Below, one piece after another: positions 51,301 to 59,144 of a DNA stretch of 64,000 nucleotides. Origin of the DNA: Tumebacillus algifaecis. Lineage in GTDB: Bacteria > Bacillota > Bacilli > Tumebacillales > Tumebacillaceae. The stretch covers positions 712,001-776,000 of the forward strand of contig NZ_CP022657.1 in assembly GCF_002243515.1 (NCBI RefSeq), read 5' to 3'. The notes under the pieces are model-generated. The model saw only the letters and a program-made list of their open reading frames with translations. It was not told where the DNA came from and did not search any database. A program made the position numbers and the translations under genes. Within the stretch, counting starts at the first letter, position 1; the number at the start of each line of letters is the position of its first letter.

Positions 51301-54300
51301 GCGCCATCGACCGAACTGGAAGCGAAGGTTGCCCAAATCTGGGCGGAAGTCCTGCATGTCGAGCAGGTCAGCGTCGTTGACAACTTCTTTGACCTCGGCG
51401 GGCACTCGCTGATGGTGACCCAAGTCGTCTCCCGTGTGAACAAAGAGTTTGCGATCAAGATCCCGCTGCGCACGCTGTTTGAAGCGCCGACCGTCGTCGA
51501 TCTCGCGTTGCGCGTGGAAGCACAGATGCAAGAGACGCTCGCACCGACCGCGTCCGAAGCGCCGATCAAGCCGGTCGCTCGCGACACCAAACTGCCGCTC
51601 TCCTTCTCGCAGCAGCGCTTGTGGGTGTTGGAGCAGTTGATCCCAGGGCTTACAGCGTACAACATTCCGTACGCGGTGCGCTTGACGGGCGCGTTGCACA
51701 ACGAGCACTTCGAACGGGCGCTCAACATGATGATCGAGCGGCACGAGTCGTTCCGCACAACCTTCTCCGATGCGTCCGGCGAGCCGGAACAGCTGATCCA
51801 TGAAGCGGTGTGGACGCCACTGCAACTGGTCGATCTGCAACATTTGAGCGGCACGGAACAGGAGGCGGAAGTCGCCCGTCTGGTGCGGGCGGAGAACGAT
51901 ACGCCGTTCGATCTGCGCAAAGGTCCGTTGATCCGCAACCAACTGCTCAAGCTTGGCGAGCAGGAGCACGTCCTGTTGCTCACCTTGCACCACATCATCT
52001 CTGACGGCTGGTCGCGCGGCATTCTGACCAAAGAGCTGACTCACCTCTACGATGTGCTGGTCACAGGAAAGGAGTCGGCACTGTCACCGCTTCCGCTACA
52101 ATATGCAGACTTTGCGGTATGGCAGCGTGAGTTCTTGGAGCAGGAACTCGGTTCGCAACTCAGCTATTGGAAAGAAAAGCTCGGTCAGGACCTGCCTGTC
52201 CTGCAACTGCCGACCGATCGTCCACGACCGCCGATGCAGACACACAATGGCGCACAGTTGACGTTCCGCCTGCCGCAGAAAGTCGGCGATCAATTGACAG
52301 CGCTCAGCCAGAAGCAAGGCGCGACGCTGTTCATGACCCTGCTCGCGGCGTTCCAAACGCTGATCTTGCACTACTCCGGTCAGGAGGACTTTGCGGTCGG
52401 GACACCGATCGCCAACCGCAATCGTCAGGATACGGAGTCGATCATCGGCTTCTTCGTCAACACGCTCGCTCTCCGCGCCGACCTGTCGGGCAACCCGACG
52501 TTCCTCGAACTGATCGGACGGGCGAAAGATGCGGCGCTCGGTGCGTATGCCAATCAGGACGTGCCGTTTGAAAAGATCGTCGAAGAGTTGGAAACGGATC
52601 GCGATTTGAGCCGCAGTCCGGTCTTCCAAGTGGTATTCGGTCTGCAAAACTTTGAGCAGAGCAAAATCGAGCTGGCGGGCCTGACCTTTGAACCGGTGGC
52701 GGACACTGGCACCACGTCCAAATTTGACCTGTCGCTTCTGATGTCTGAACACGAAGATCAAAGCATCGGCGGCACGTTCGAATACAACTCCGATCTGTTC
52801 GAGGCGAGCACGATCGAGCGGATGCTCCACCAGTTTGTGCAGTTGACCGCGGCACTTGTCGAGAACCCGGCTCAGCGCGTCGGCGAGCTGTCCTTGCTGA
52901 CCACAGCAGAGCGAGAGCAGCTGGTGGTCGAATGGAACCGCACAGCGTCTGCATATCCGGGCGCATCGCTTCAGGAGCTGTTCGAGGCGCAGGCCGCGGC
53001 GATACCTGATGCGGTGGCCGTCGTATCTGGCAACGATTCCCTTACCTACCGCCAGTTGAACGAACGCGCCAACCAGATCGCTCACCATCTCAAAGCGCTT
53101 GGAGTCGGACCAGATGCGTTGGTCGGTCTCTGCATCGAACGCTCGCTGGAGATGGTGACCGCCCTGCTCGCCATCATCAAAGCGGGCGGTGGTTACGTGC
53201 CGATCGACTCGGACTACCCGCAGGAGCGGATCGCCTTCATGCTCGAAGACACCAACGTATCGGTGCTGGTCACCCAGTCGGCGCTGGCAGAAAAACTGCC
53301 TCTGCCAGACAGCCACGTGATCTGCCTCGACCGCGACATGCAGTTGTTTGCCGATCAAAGCACCGACAATCCGAACTGCGCGACGACGCAGGACAACCTC
53401 GCCTATGTGATCTACACATCCGGTTCTACCGGGCGTCCCAAAGGCGTCTTGGTTCCGCAGCGCGGTGTGGTGCGTCTCGTCAAAAACACCAACTACATGC
53501 AGATGACAGCCGATCAAGTCTTTTTGCAGACGGCATCGCTCTCCTTTGACGCGGCGACCTTTGAAATCTGGGGGCCACTGCTGAACGGAGCAAAACTGGC
53601 GCTGATGCCAGTTGGACAGTCCTCGCTGGAGGACTTGGGCCGTCTGGTCAAAACGTACGGTGTCACCGTGCTGTGGCTGTCAGCAGGTCTCTTCCATCAG
53701 ATGGTCGAGTTCCGACTTGATGACCTGCAAGGCGTCAAATACTTGCTCTCCGGCGGCGATGTGCTGTCGGTGGCGCACGTGAAAAAGGCGCTGGACAACC
53801 TGTCCGGCTTGACGATCATCAACTGCTACGGTCCGACCGAAAATACGAGCTTTACGACCGTTCATGCGATGACCGATGTTGCGCAGGTCGGGAACACCGT
53901 CTCGATCGGCGGCCCGATCTCGAATACGACCGTCTATGTGCTCAACCAGCATCTACAGCCTGTACCAGTCGGGGTGCCGGGCGAACTGCTCACCGGAGGT
54001 GATGGGCTTGCGGTCGGCTATCTGAACCGACCCGATCTGACGCAGGAGAAATTTGTGGAGACTGCGTTCGGGCGTCTCTACAAAACGGGTGACCTTGTGC
54101 GTTGGCTGTCAGACGGCACGCTGGAATTCATGGGTCGAATCGACCAGCAGGTGAAAATTCGCGGCTTCCGCATCGAAATCGGCGAGATCGAAACGTTACT
54201 CAGCAACCTGCCGGGAGTGCGTGCGTGTACGGTTATCGCCCATGAGGCGGACGGTGATAAACGTCTGGTCGGATATGTGGTGCCAGAGCCGGGCGAGCAA

Positions 54301-55263
54301 GTGCAAGTCGAAGAGTTGCGCACGCTCTTGCGCAAGCAACTCCCGGACTACATGATGCCGTCCTTCCTGGTCCTGCTCGACGAATTGCCGCTCACATCAA
54401 ACGGCAAAGTGGATCGTAAACGCCTCCCATCTCCGGAAGGGACGCTGAGCGACCGTGACGACTATGTGGCCCCGCGCACGGAAGAAGAGCAAAAAGTGGC
54501 GCAGATCTTTGCCAATGTTCTCCGCGTCGAAAAAGTGGGCATGCATGACAATTTCTTTGCCCTCGGCGGTCACTCGCTGTTGGCGACGCAAGTCGTTTCT
54601 CGCATCGCGGAGGAGTACGGAGTGGCTGTGCCGTTGCGTCTGCTGTTCCAATTCCCGACGGTCGCGGAGTTCACCGCCGAACTGCTCAGAGCGCGTGCGG
54701 AAGGCACTGTCCAAACGACGGGTGCCATGGAGATCCAAAGGGTCTCCCGCCGTTCGGAAGTGCCGGAGATCAGCGCCGTGCCGCGCCGTCGCGGCGGTTC
54801 ACCACGCTCAGCAGATGCGCAGCGTGCGGAGGAGCCGAAGCATACAGGCGAACCGTATGTGCATCCACTGCGAGAAGCGGTGCGCCTCGACTTGATGGAG
54901 CGTGCCCAATACGAGCTGTTTGCCGCCCACGATGTGCTGCGCACCTTGCTTCACGGGACGGAAGACGAGTTGGTCAAACAGGTGAAAGACGCCAAATGGA
55001 GCCCGCTGCACGTCATCTATCTGCGCGATCTCGAGGAGCAGGCGCTGGAAGCGAAGCTTCAAGAACTGCTGCAAACGGAGCGTCAAAAACCGCTTGAGCC
55101 GCAGAGTGAAACGGTGCGCTTCTACCTGATCCAAAAGGGAGCATCCGATTTTGTCTTCGTGCTCAACCTCCATCCACTGCTGGCCAAAGAGGTATCGGCT
55201 GCCGAATTGGTCAAGGAGTTGCTCACCAAGTACCAATCGTATCTACAAGAGCTTGCCCAGTAA
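48319..55263 (+). CDS. Bimodular nonribosomal peptide synthetase (C-A-T-C-A-T plus vestigial C)
   Basis: 2314 aa from the ATG at 48319 (AAGGAGG ahead). C1 has HHIISDGMS with His at 157; A1 at about 470-985; T1 with LGGHSL Ser at 1030. C2 has HHIISDGWS with His at 1224; A2 at about 1510-2020; T2 Ser at 2086. My reading of the A1 pocket is D-V-T-K-V-G-H-I-A-K, close to the aspartate code DLTKVGHIGK. A2 reads D-A-F-W-L-G-C-S-F-K, close to valine codes. No epimerase, methylase or thioesterase. Residues 2182-2314 are the first lobe of a C domain whose HHxxxDG is HPLLAKE. Substrate prediction is by eye. Co-transcribed with glmSLE. Confidence 0.95.
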   Translation: MADELTKQGELLLEADGEEIEYYEFPASFAQNRMWLINQMNESSGMYNMPMAVRFEGPLHIEALEKSLQEIVERHETLRTTFAMEDGELFQLIASQAKVKIPLLDLTSLSKAEQQAKVEALSSLEAETPFDLEEGPLLRSTLLKLGEQEHVLLFAKHHIISDGMSMAVMIHELVMLYEAFIDGKPSPLPPLEIQYADFAAWQRDWFTGSVYEKHIDYWRGQLGGSIAPLQLPTDRARPAVASPEGGHVLLPLPDSLMEQVNALTKQFKGSTLFMTMLAAYKAFLYRYTGQDDLAVGTPIAGRKQPGIEHLIGFFVNTLVLRTDLSDDPTFRELLERVRRVTLDAYTYQEMPFEKLVEELQPDRSVSNPFFQTMFVVQNVSTPDLTLRDLKISAVEVQRNTAKFDLMFTVDQKDGKPILFAEYSTDLFDYETVERMMGHYLNLLQAVVDNPDLPISQLSMLTEAEIHTLTVDCNQTERDFPTDRLVHELFEQRAADNPDAIAIQYEEEQVTYRELNERANQLARLLKGEGVGPEKVVGIYLERSPNMIVALLAILKAGGAFVAFDPAFPQDRIGFMMEDSEVPVILTQQSLAGLLPQHEAKTFCLDAQWDEVAGNGTDNLPNEATLQNLVYLIFTSGSTGRSKGVQVEHRNLLNYLYAIEEVAQLGDGASYGNVSTLSADVGHTAIFPALCRGGTLHIIAQERLTDPDLMAEYFEKHPVDCLKIVPTHLAALMASQPLKVLPKHGAVVGGETLRWDMIERVEQYRDDVWLINHYGPTEVTIAGVVYKVEKDPAMRQTVTVPLGRPLGNVQVYVLDKHLHPVPYGVAGEVYFGGAGITRGYIKRPDLTAERYLKDPFKSDPDARFYRTGDLAKRHPDGRLEFLTRADTQVKIRGYRVELGEVETVIGQHELVKENVVVAREDVPGDRRLVAYIVKNEGVEGGTTDVRNYLKEILPDYMIPAVFVYLDAIPLTANGKIDRRILPDPEAELMEQSEYIAPSTELEAKVAQIWAEVLHVEQVSVVDNFFDLGGHSLMVTQVVSRVNKEFAIKIPLRTLFEAPTVVDLALRVEAQMQETLAPTASEAPIKPVARDTKLPLSFSQQRLWVLEQLIPGLTAYNIPYAVRLTGALHNEHFERALNMMIERHESFRTTFSDASGEPEQLIHEAVWTPLQLVDLQHLSGTEQEAEVARLVRAENDTPFDLRKGPLIRNQLLKLGEQEHVLLLTLHHIISDGWSRGILTKELTHLYDVLVTGKESALSPLPLQYADFAVWQREFLEQELGSQLSYWKEKLGQDLPVLQLPTDRPRPPMQTHNGAQLTFRLPQKVGDQLTALSQKQGATLFMTLLAAFQTLILHYSGQEDFAVGTPIANRNRQDTESIIGFFVNTLALRADLSGNPTFLELIGRAKDAALGAYANQDVPFEKIVEELETDRDLSRSPVFQVVFGLQNFEQSKIELAGLTFEPVADTGTTSKFDLSLLMSEHEDQSIGGTFEYNSDLFEASTIERMLHQFVQLTAALVENPAQRVGELSLLTTAEREQLVVEWNRTASAYPGASLQELFEAQAAAIPDAVAVVSGNDSLTYRQLNERANQIAHHLKALGVGPDALVGLCIERSLEMVTALLAIIKAGGGYVPIDSDYPQERIAFMLEDTNVSVLVTQSALAEKLPLPDSHVICLDRDMQLFADQSTDNPNCATTQDNLAYVIYTSGSTGRPKGVLVPQRGVVRLVKNTNYMQMTADQVFLQTASLSFDAATFEIWGPLLNGAKLALMPVGQSSLEDLGRLVKTYGVTVLWLSAGLFHQMVEFRLDDLQGVKYLLSGGDVLSVAHVKKALDNLSGLTIINCYGPTENTSFTTVHAMTDVAQVGNTVSIGGPISNTTVYVLNQHLQPVPVGVPGELLTGGDGLAVGYLNRPDLTQEKFVETAFGRLYKTGDLVRWLSDGTLEFMGRIDQQVKIRGFRIEIGEIETLLSNLPGVRACTVIAHEADGDKRLVGYVVPEPGEQVQVEELRTLLRKQLPDYMMPSFLVLLDELPLTSNGKVDRKRLPSPEGTLSDRDDYVAPRTEEEQKVAQIFANVLRVEKVGMHDNFFALGGHSLLATQVVSRIAEEYGVAVPLRLLFQFPTVAEFTAELLRARAEGTVQTTGAMEIQRVSRRSEVPEISAVPRRRGGSPRSADAQRAEEPKHTGEPYVHPLREAVRLDLMERAQYELFAAHDVLRTLLHGTEDELVKQVKDAKWSPLHVIYLRDLEEQALEAKLQELLQTERQKPLEPQSETVRFYLIQKGASDFVFVLNLHPLLAKEVSAAELVKELLTKYQSYLQELAQ

Positions 55264-55269
55264 TCGTTT

Positions 55270-55302
55270 AACCGGTTCTCTGCATCTGAGAACCGGTTTT
55301 TC
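55270..55302 (+). terminator. Terminator of the NRPS operon
   Basis: 11-bp stem AACCGGTTCTC / GAGAACCGGTT with a 7-base loop and T tail. Confidence 0.9.
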
Positions 55303-55466
55303 TTCTTTCGAACACTTCCCCTTGACGTTACTCTAAATAATTAATCATGAATCATCATTTAACAAAGGAGAAATCAAACGATTGTCGAAGTTTGAATTTG
55401 TTGACAATACGGAGCAGAAATATGAATCGCATTCAGAAGGAAATGCGACGTGGAGGGAAGTCCGGG

Positions 55467-56693
55467 ATGTGGGCGATACTGCAAAGCAACCCGAAGTTCG
55501 TTAAATTTTGGCTCGGGTTGTGGTGTTCGGAGTTGGGTGACTGGATTCGGAAAATGGCGCTGATGTACCTTGTGCTCGACATGTCGGGCGGTTCGGCGGT
55601 CGCCGTATCGATCAATCTATTTTGCGAGTTTGGCCCGTTGGTCGTCCTCGGTCTGTTCGTCGGAGTGTATGCGGATCGCTGGGATCACCGCAAGACGATG
55701 CTCGGCGCGATCGTGTTGCGCGTCGTGCTGATGGCGTTATTGATTCTTGCCGTCCTGATCGATTCACTTATGATCGTCTATGCGGTCTCGTTCTTCTCCG
55801 CGATCGGCACGGTGCTGTTCCGAGCGCCAAGCTCAGCGTTTACGATGCGCCTCGTGCCGAAGGAACAGTTAAAATCGGCAGCCAGCCTGCGTCAGATGGC
55901 AACCAGCTCGATGTTCTTGATCGGTCCGCCCGCCGGAACGCTGCTTTATTTCTGGTTGGGCACGGCGGGGGCGCTCGCGATGGCCATCGCCTTCCTGCTG
56001 TTGAACTATGCGTTATTTGGTGCGATCAAATTGGCGAAGCTGGAGAAGACTGGCACCGCATTGCGTGGGCCAAGCGGCGTGCTGTCTGAGATGAAGGACG
56101 GTCTTCGTCAGGCTTGGCACAACAAGATGGTGCGTCCGCTCTTGTATAGCAACGTGCTGTTCGGGATCAGTTCGGGGCTGTCCAACGTGCTGAGCATCTT
56201 TATTCTCACAGAGTTTCTCGGGCAACCTAAAGAGGCCTTTTCGATCTTCGTCGCCGTACAGGGCGGAGGCATGTTGCTCGCCACCTTCGTGGTGCCGAAA
56301 TTGAAAGTGTCGCGGCAGGCGCTGTTGTCGGGCGGGATGCTGGTGATGGGATTGGGAGCGCTCGGCATGGTCTCCTATCCGCATTTCTTGCTGCCCTACT
56401 CGTTTGTCGTGCTGTTTGCCTTCGGGATGGTCGCCTTTAATATCTCGTTTGCCACAGTGTTGCAGACGACGGTTGACATCAGCTATCAAGGGCGGGTCTC
56501 GACGACGCTGATGACCGTTGCCACCGGGGTGATGGCGCTGACGATGCCGATCGCCGGGTGGTTGCATGAACTGTTCCCAGTGCAGCCGATTCTGCTTGGA
56601 GCAGGCTGCTCGATCCTACTAGGTGGGCTGTTGTTGCTGGTGATGTACAAGCGTGTGCCGATCGATTCACAAGAAAAACCGCTGGCTCTTTAA
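55467..56693 (+). CDS. MFS transporter
   Basis: 408 aa from the ATG at 55467 behind GGAGGG; ATGs at 55422 or earlier lack a good ribosome binding site. Twelve-helix-type MFS protein of the MFS_3/enterobactin-exporter kind (FWLGLWCSELGDWIRKMALM, GVYADRWDHRKTMLGAIVL, LVPKEQLKSAASLRQMATS). Its place behind the NRPS suggests export of the peptide or self-resistance. It is separated from the NRPS by a terminator and needs its own promoter in 55303-55466. Confidence 0.9.
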   Translation: MWAILQSNPKFVKFWLGLWCSELGDWIRKMALMYLVLDMSGGSAVAVSINLFCEFGPLVVLGLFVGVYADRWDHRKTMLGAIVLRVVLMALLILAVLIDSLMIVYAVSFFSAIGTVLFRAPSSAFTMRLVPKEQLKSAASLRQMATSSMFLIGPPAGTLLYFWLGTAGALAMAIAFLLLNYALFGAIKLAKLEKTGTALRGPSGVLSEMKDGLRQAWHNKMVRPLLYSNVLFGISSGLSNVLSIFILTEFLGQPKEAFSIFVAVQGGGMLLATFVVPKLKVSRQALLSGGMLVMGLGALGMVSYPHFLLPYSFVVLFAFGMVAFNISFATVLQTTVDISYQGRVSTTLMTVATGVMALTMPIAGWLHELFPVQPILLGAGCSILLGGLLLLVMYKRVPIDSQEKPLAL

Positions 56694-56710
56694 GAGTCCA
56701 GCGGTTTTTT
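56675..56710. terminator. Bidirectional terminator
   Basis: Long stem: outer AAAACCGCTGG paired with CCAGCGGTTTT, inner CTCTT/AAGAG, with T runs on both sides. It overlaps the MFS stop codon. Confidence 0.9.
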
Positions 56711-56754
56711 GTCGTCGCGTGATTTGGGCGGATCGCGTTCTGTACGTAAGGTTG

Positions 56755-57969
56755 CTACTTGGTGCGTTGCGCTTCGATCAGCTCACCGATCGCTTGGATG
56801 CCTTGTTCGATCTGCTCATGAGTGGCGTTGGAGAAGTTGAGGCGCATCGAGTGCTTGCCGGCCACACTGCCCGCCGTCTCAAACGCCTGACCGGGGAAGA
56901 AGGCGACGCCCTTTTGCTCAACCGCGTCGCGAAGCAGGGTCGGAACATCGACGAAGTCGGGCAGTTGGACCCAGATGAACATGCCGTTGGACGGCTGTTC
57001 GGCGCGCGTCTCAGACGGGAAGTGCGACTGGATCGCCCGGAGCATCGTGTCACGGCGGGATCTGTATTCGCGGCGCAACAGGTCGAGGTGGTCGGCCAGC
57101 TCGCCCGTCTCCAAGTAAGCGGCCACCGCATGCTGACTCCAATTGGCCGTGTTGATGTCATACGATTCCTTGACGATCGACAGCTTATTGGTCAACGCTT
57201 CTGGGACGATCACCCAGCCGATGCGCACGCCGGGAGCGAGGATTTTCGAGAAGGAACCGACGTAGAACACCCACTCGTTTTCCAGCGCTTTTACGGGAGG
57301 AATCGTCAGCTCCTCATAGGCGAGGAACCCATAAGGGTCGTCTTCGATCACCGGCACGCCGTACTCGCGGGCGAGACGGGCCAATTTTTCACGCTTCGCT
57401 TGGCTCATCGAAGAGCCGAGCGGATTGTGACCATCGGTGATCGCATAGATGAACGATGGCCGCTGTCCAGCCTGCAGAATCGCTTCAACCGCATCGACAT
57501 CCATGCCCGTCTTGGGGCAGGTCGGCACGGTGAGCAGTTTTGCACCGAACGGCTCCAGCACCTGCAAGAAGCCGGTGTAGATCACTTCTTCGGCCAGCAC
57601 TAGACCACCTGGCTCCAAGAGCAGGCGGGCCAGCATGTTGATCGCTTGCTGCGCGCCTGTGGTCAGGAAGATCTGCTCCTCGCTGGTCGTCACCCCACGC
57701 TGTTTCATCAACTGAACGATCGACGCCTTCAGGTTGTGCGCGACCCCAGCCGGACCGTATTGCAAGGTGTGCGGTTTGTTGTGCAAAACTTGCATCGAGG
57801 CATGAGCGAACGCAACACGTGGGAACAGCTCTTGGTTCGGCAGTCCCAAACCAAATGAGATCAAACCTGGACGCGCAGTCAGGGCCAGCATGTCCTGCAT
57901 CGGCGAAGGAGCTGTTTGTTCGGCCCAACTGGCCAGGCGGAGCTTTTTATCGGTCGGGATCGTCGTCAT
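56755..57969 (-). CDS. PLP-dependent aminotransferase class I/II (LysN/HpgT-like)
   Basis: 404 aa. Fold-type I aminotransferase: ISFGLGLPNQELFP near the N-terminus, LTTGAQQAINMLARLLL, ITDGHNPLGSSMS, VIEDDPYGFL, PLP-lysine in VGSFSKILAPGVRIGW, and the substrate-carboxylate Arg in HSMRLNFSN. This is the 2-aminoadipate/MocR-type branch, which includes aromatic transaminases and HpgT-type enzymes. Last gene of a three-gene minus-strand operon with a 4-hydroxyphenylpyruvate-type dioxygenase and an FAD oxidase, so an aromatic substrate is likely. Confidence 0.92.
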   Translation of the reverse strand: MTTIPTDKKLRLASWAEQTAPSPMQDMLALTARPGLISFGLGLPNQELFPRVAFAHASMQVLHNKPHTLQYGPAGVAHNLKASIVQLMKQRGVTTSEEQIFLTTGAQQAINMLARLLLEPGGLVLAEEVIYTGFLQVLEPFGAKLLTVPTCPKTGMDVDAVEAILQAGQRPSFIYAITDGHNPLGSSMSQAKREKLARLAREYGVPVIEDDPYGFLAYEELTIPPVKALENEWVFYVGSFSKILAPGVRIGWVIVPEALTNKLSIVKESYDINTANWSQHAVAAYLETGELADHLDLLRREYRSRRDTMLRAIQSHFPSETRAEQPSNGMFIWVQLPDFVDVPTLLRDAVEQKGVAFFPGQAFETAGSVAGKHSMRLNFSNATHEQIEQGIQAIGELIEAQRTK

Positions 57970-57995
57970 GTTGGGGTCATCTCCTCTTTGGGTAG

Positions 57996-59114
57996 CTACA
58001 GGTTGCCGCGCTTCTCCTGTTCACGCTCAACCGCTTCAAAAAGTGCGCGGATGTTGCCGTTGCCAAATCCGTTCGAACCTTTGCGCTGGATGATCTCAAA
58101 GAACATCGTCGGGCGGTCTTGCATCGGTTGCGAGAAGATTTGCAGCAGATAGCCCTCCTCATCGCGATCGACGAGAATGTTCAGGCGATTCAGCTCGTCG
58201 AGCGACTCGTCGATCTCACCGACCCGCGACGGCAGCAATTCATAGTAGGAATCGGGCGTGTGCAGAAAACGGATGCCGTTTTTCTGCAAGTTTTCGACCG
58301 CTTTCAAAATATCGTCCGTCTCAAGTGCGACATGTTGCACGCCTGCGCCAAAGTTGTAATCGATAAACTCTTGAACTTGCGACTTTTTCTTGCCCGGCGC
58401 TGGCTCGACAATCGGCATCTTGATGCGGTGGTTGCCATTGCTCAACGCTTTGGTCATCAAGGAGGAGGAGTCGGAGGAAACCTCTTCTTTGCGGAACTCC
58501 TTAATCATCGTGAACCCAAACACCTTTTCGTAGTATTCGACCCATTCGTCCATCTGTTCCACGTTGATGGCGAGATGGTCGAAACGGGCGATCGCCGTGT
58601 CGATTTCCGGTTCTTCCTCATCGACCGAATCATAGCCGGGTACGAAGCTGCCAGTGTAGCCGCTGCGCTCGATCAAGGTGTGCACCGTGTCGCCAAACGT
58701 GCCGATCACCGCTTTTTTCACCGTGCCAAGCTCATCTACCTCCACGAATGGCTCACAGATCGCGACCCCACCCCGCTCGATCGCTTGCTGGTAGGTCTGT
58801 TCCAAATCATGGACGCGCAGTGCGATGTCTTTGACCGCATCGCCATGCTTTTTAACAAATTCGGCGATCTCATGGTCAGGTTCAAACGCTCCGGTTATCA
58901 CCAAGCGGATGTCGCCTTTTTCCAACACATAGGAAACGTGATCGCGGCAACCCGTCTCTAGGCCCTTATAAGCAACTACCTTCATCCCGAACAGCTTGCA
59001 ATAGTAAAAGACAGCTTGCTTGGCGTTGCCAGAATAGATTTCTACATAATCGATATCCTCGATCGGCAATACGTCACGCATCAAATCTAGGCTCTGCTCC
59101 TGTTGGATGACCAT
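57996..59114 (-). CDS. 4-hydroxyphenylpyruvate dioxygenase or 4-hydroxymandelate synthase
   Basis: 372 aa, ATG behind GAGGAGG. Two vicinal-oxygen-chelate halves with the iron ligands His in FDHLAINVEQ, His in GVQHVALETDDI and Glu in MFFEIIQRKG. HPPD turns 4-hydroxyphenylpyruvate into homogentisate; the close relative HmaS makes 4-hydroxymandelate. The C-terminal helix reads GFGNGNIRALFEAVE; as I recall, many HPPDs have Phe where Ile stands, and HmaS enzymes have Ile. No homogentisate dioxygenase or fumarylacetoacetase is adjacent. Which reaction it performs cannot be settled by eye. Confidence 0.9.
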   Translation of the reverse strand: MVIQQEQSLDLMRDVLPIEDIDYVEIYSGNAKQAVFYYCKLFGMKVVAYKGLETGCRDHVSYVLEKGDIRLVITGAFEPDHEIAEFVKKHGDAVKDIALRVHDLEQTYQQAIERGGVAICEPFVEVDELGTVKKAVIGTFGDTVHTLIERSGYTGSFVPGYDSVDEEEPEIDTAIARFDHLAINVEQMDEWVEYYEKVFGFTMIKEFRKEEVSSDSSSLMTKALSNGNHRIKMPIVEPAPGKKKSQVQEFIDYNFGAGVQHVALETDDILKAVENLQKNGIRFLHTPDSYYELLPSRVGEIDESLDELNRLNILVDRDEEGYLLQIFSQPMQDRPTMFFEIIQRKGSNGFGNGNIRALFEAVEREQEKRGNL

Positions 59115-59144
59115 GTGTAGTTCCTCCTCGGAAAAGGTTGAGTG

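Noticed and set aside
49681-52044. 787-aa open frame on the minus strand inside the NRPS gene (also 52096-53517)
   Set aside because: Shadow of GC-rich NRPS coding sequence; no family resemblance and the plus strand carries unmistakable NRPS motifs.
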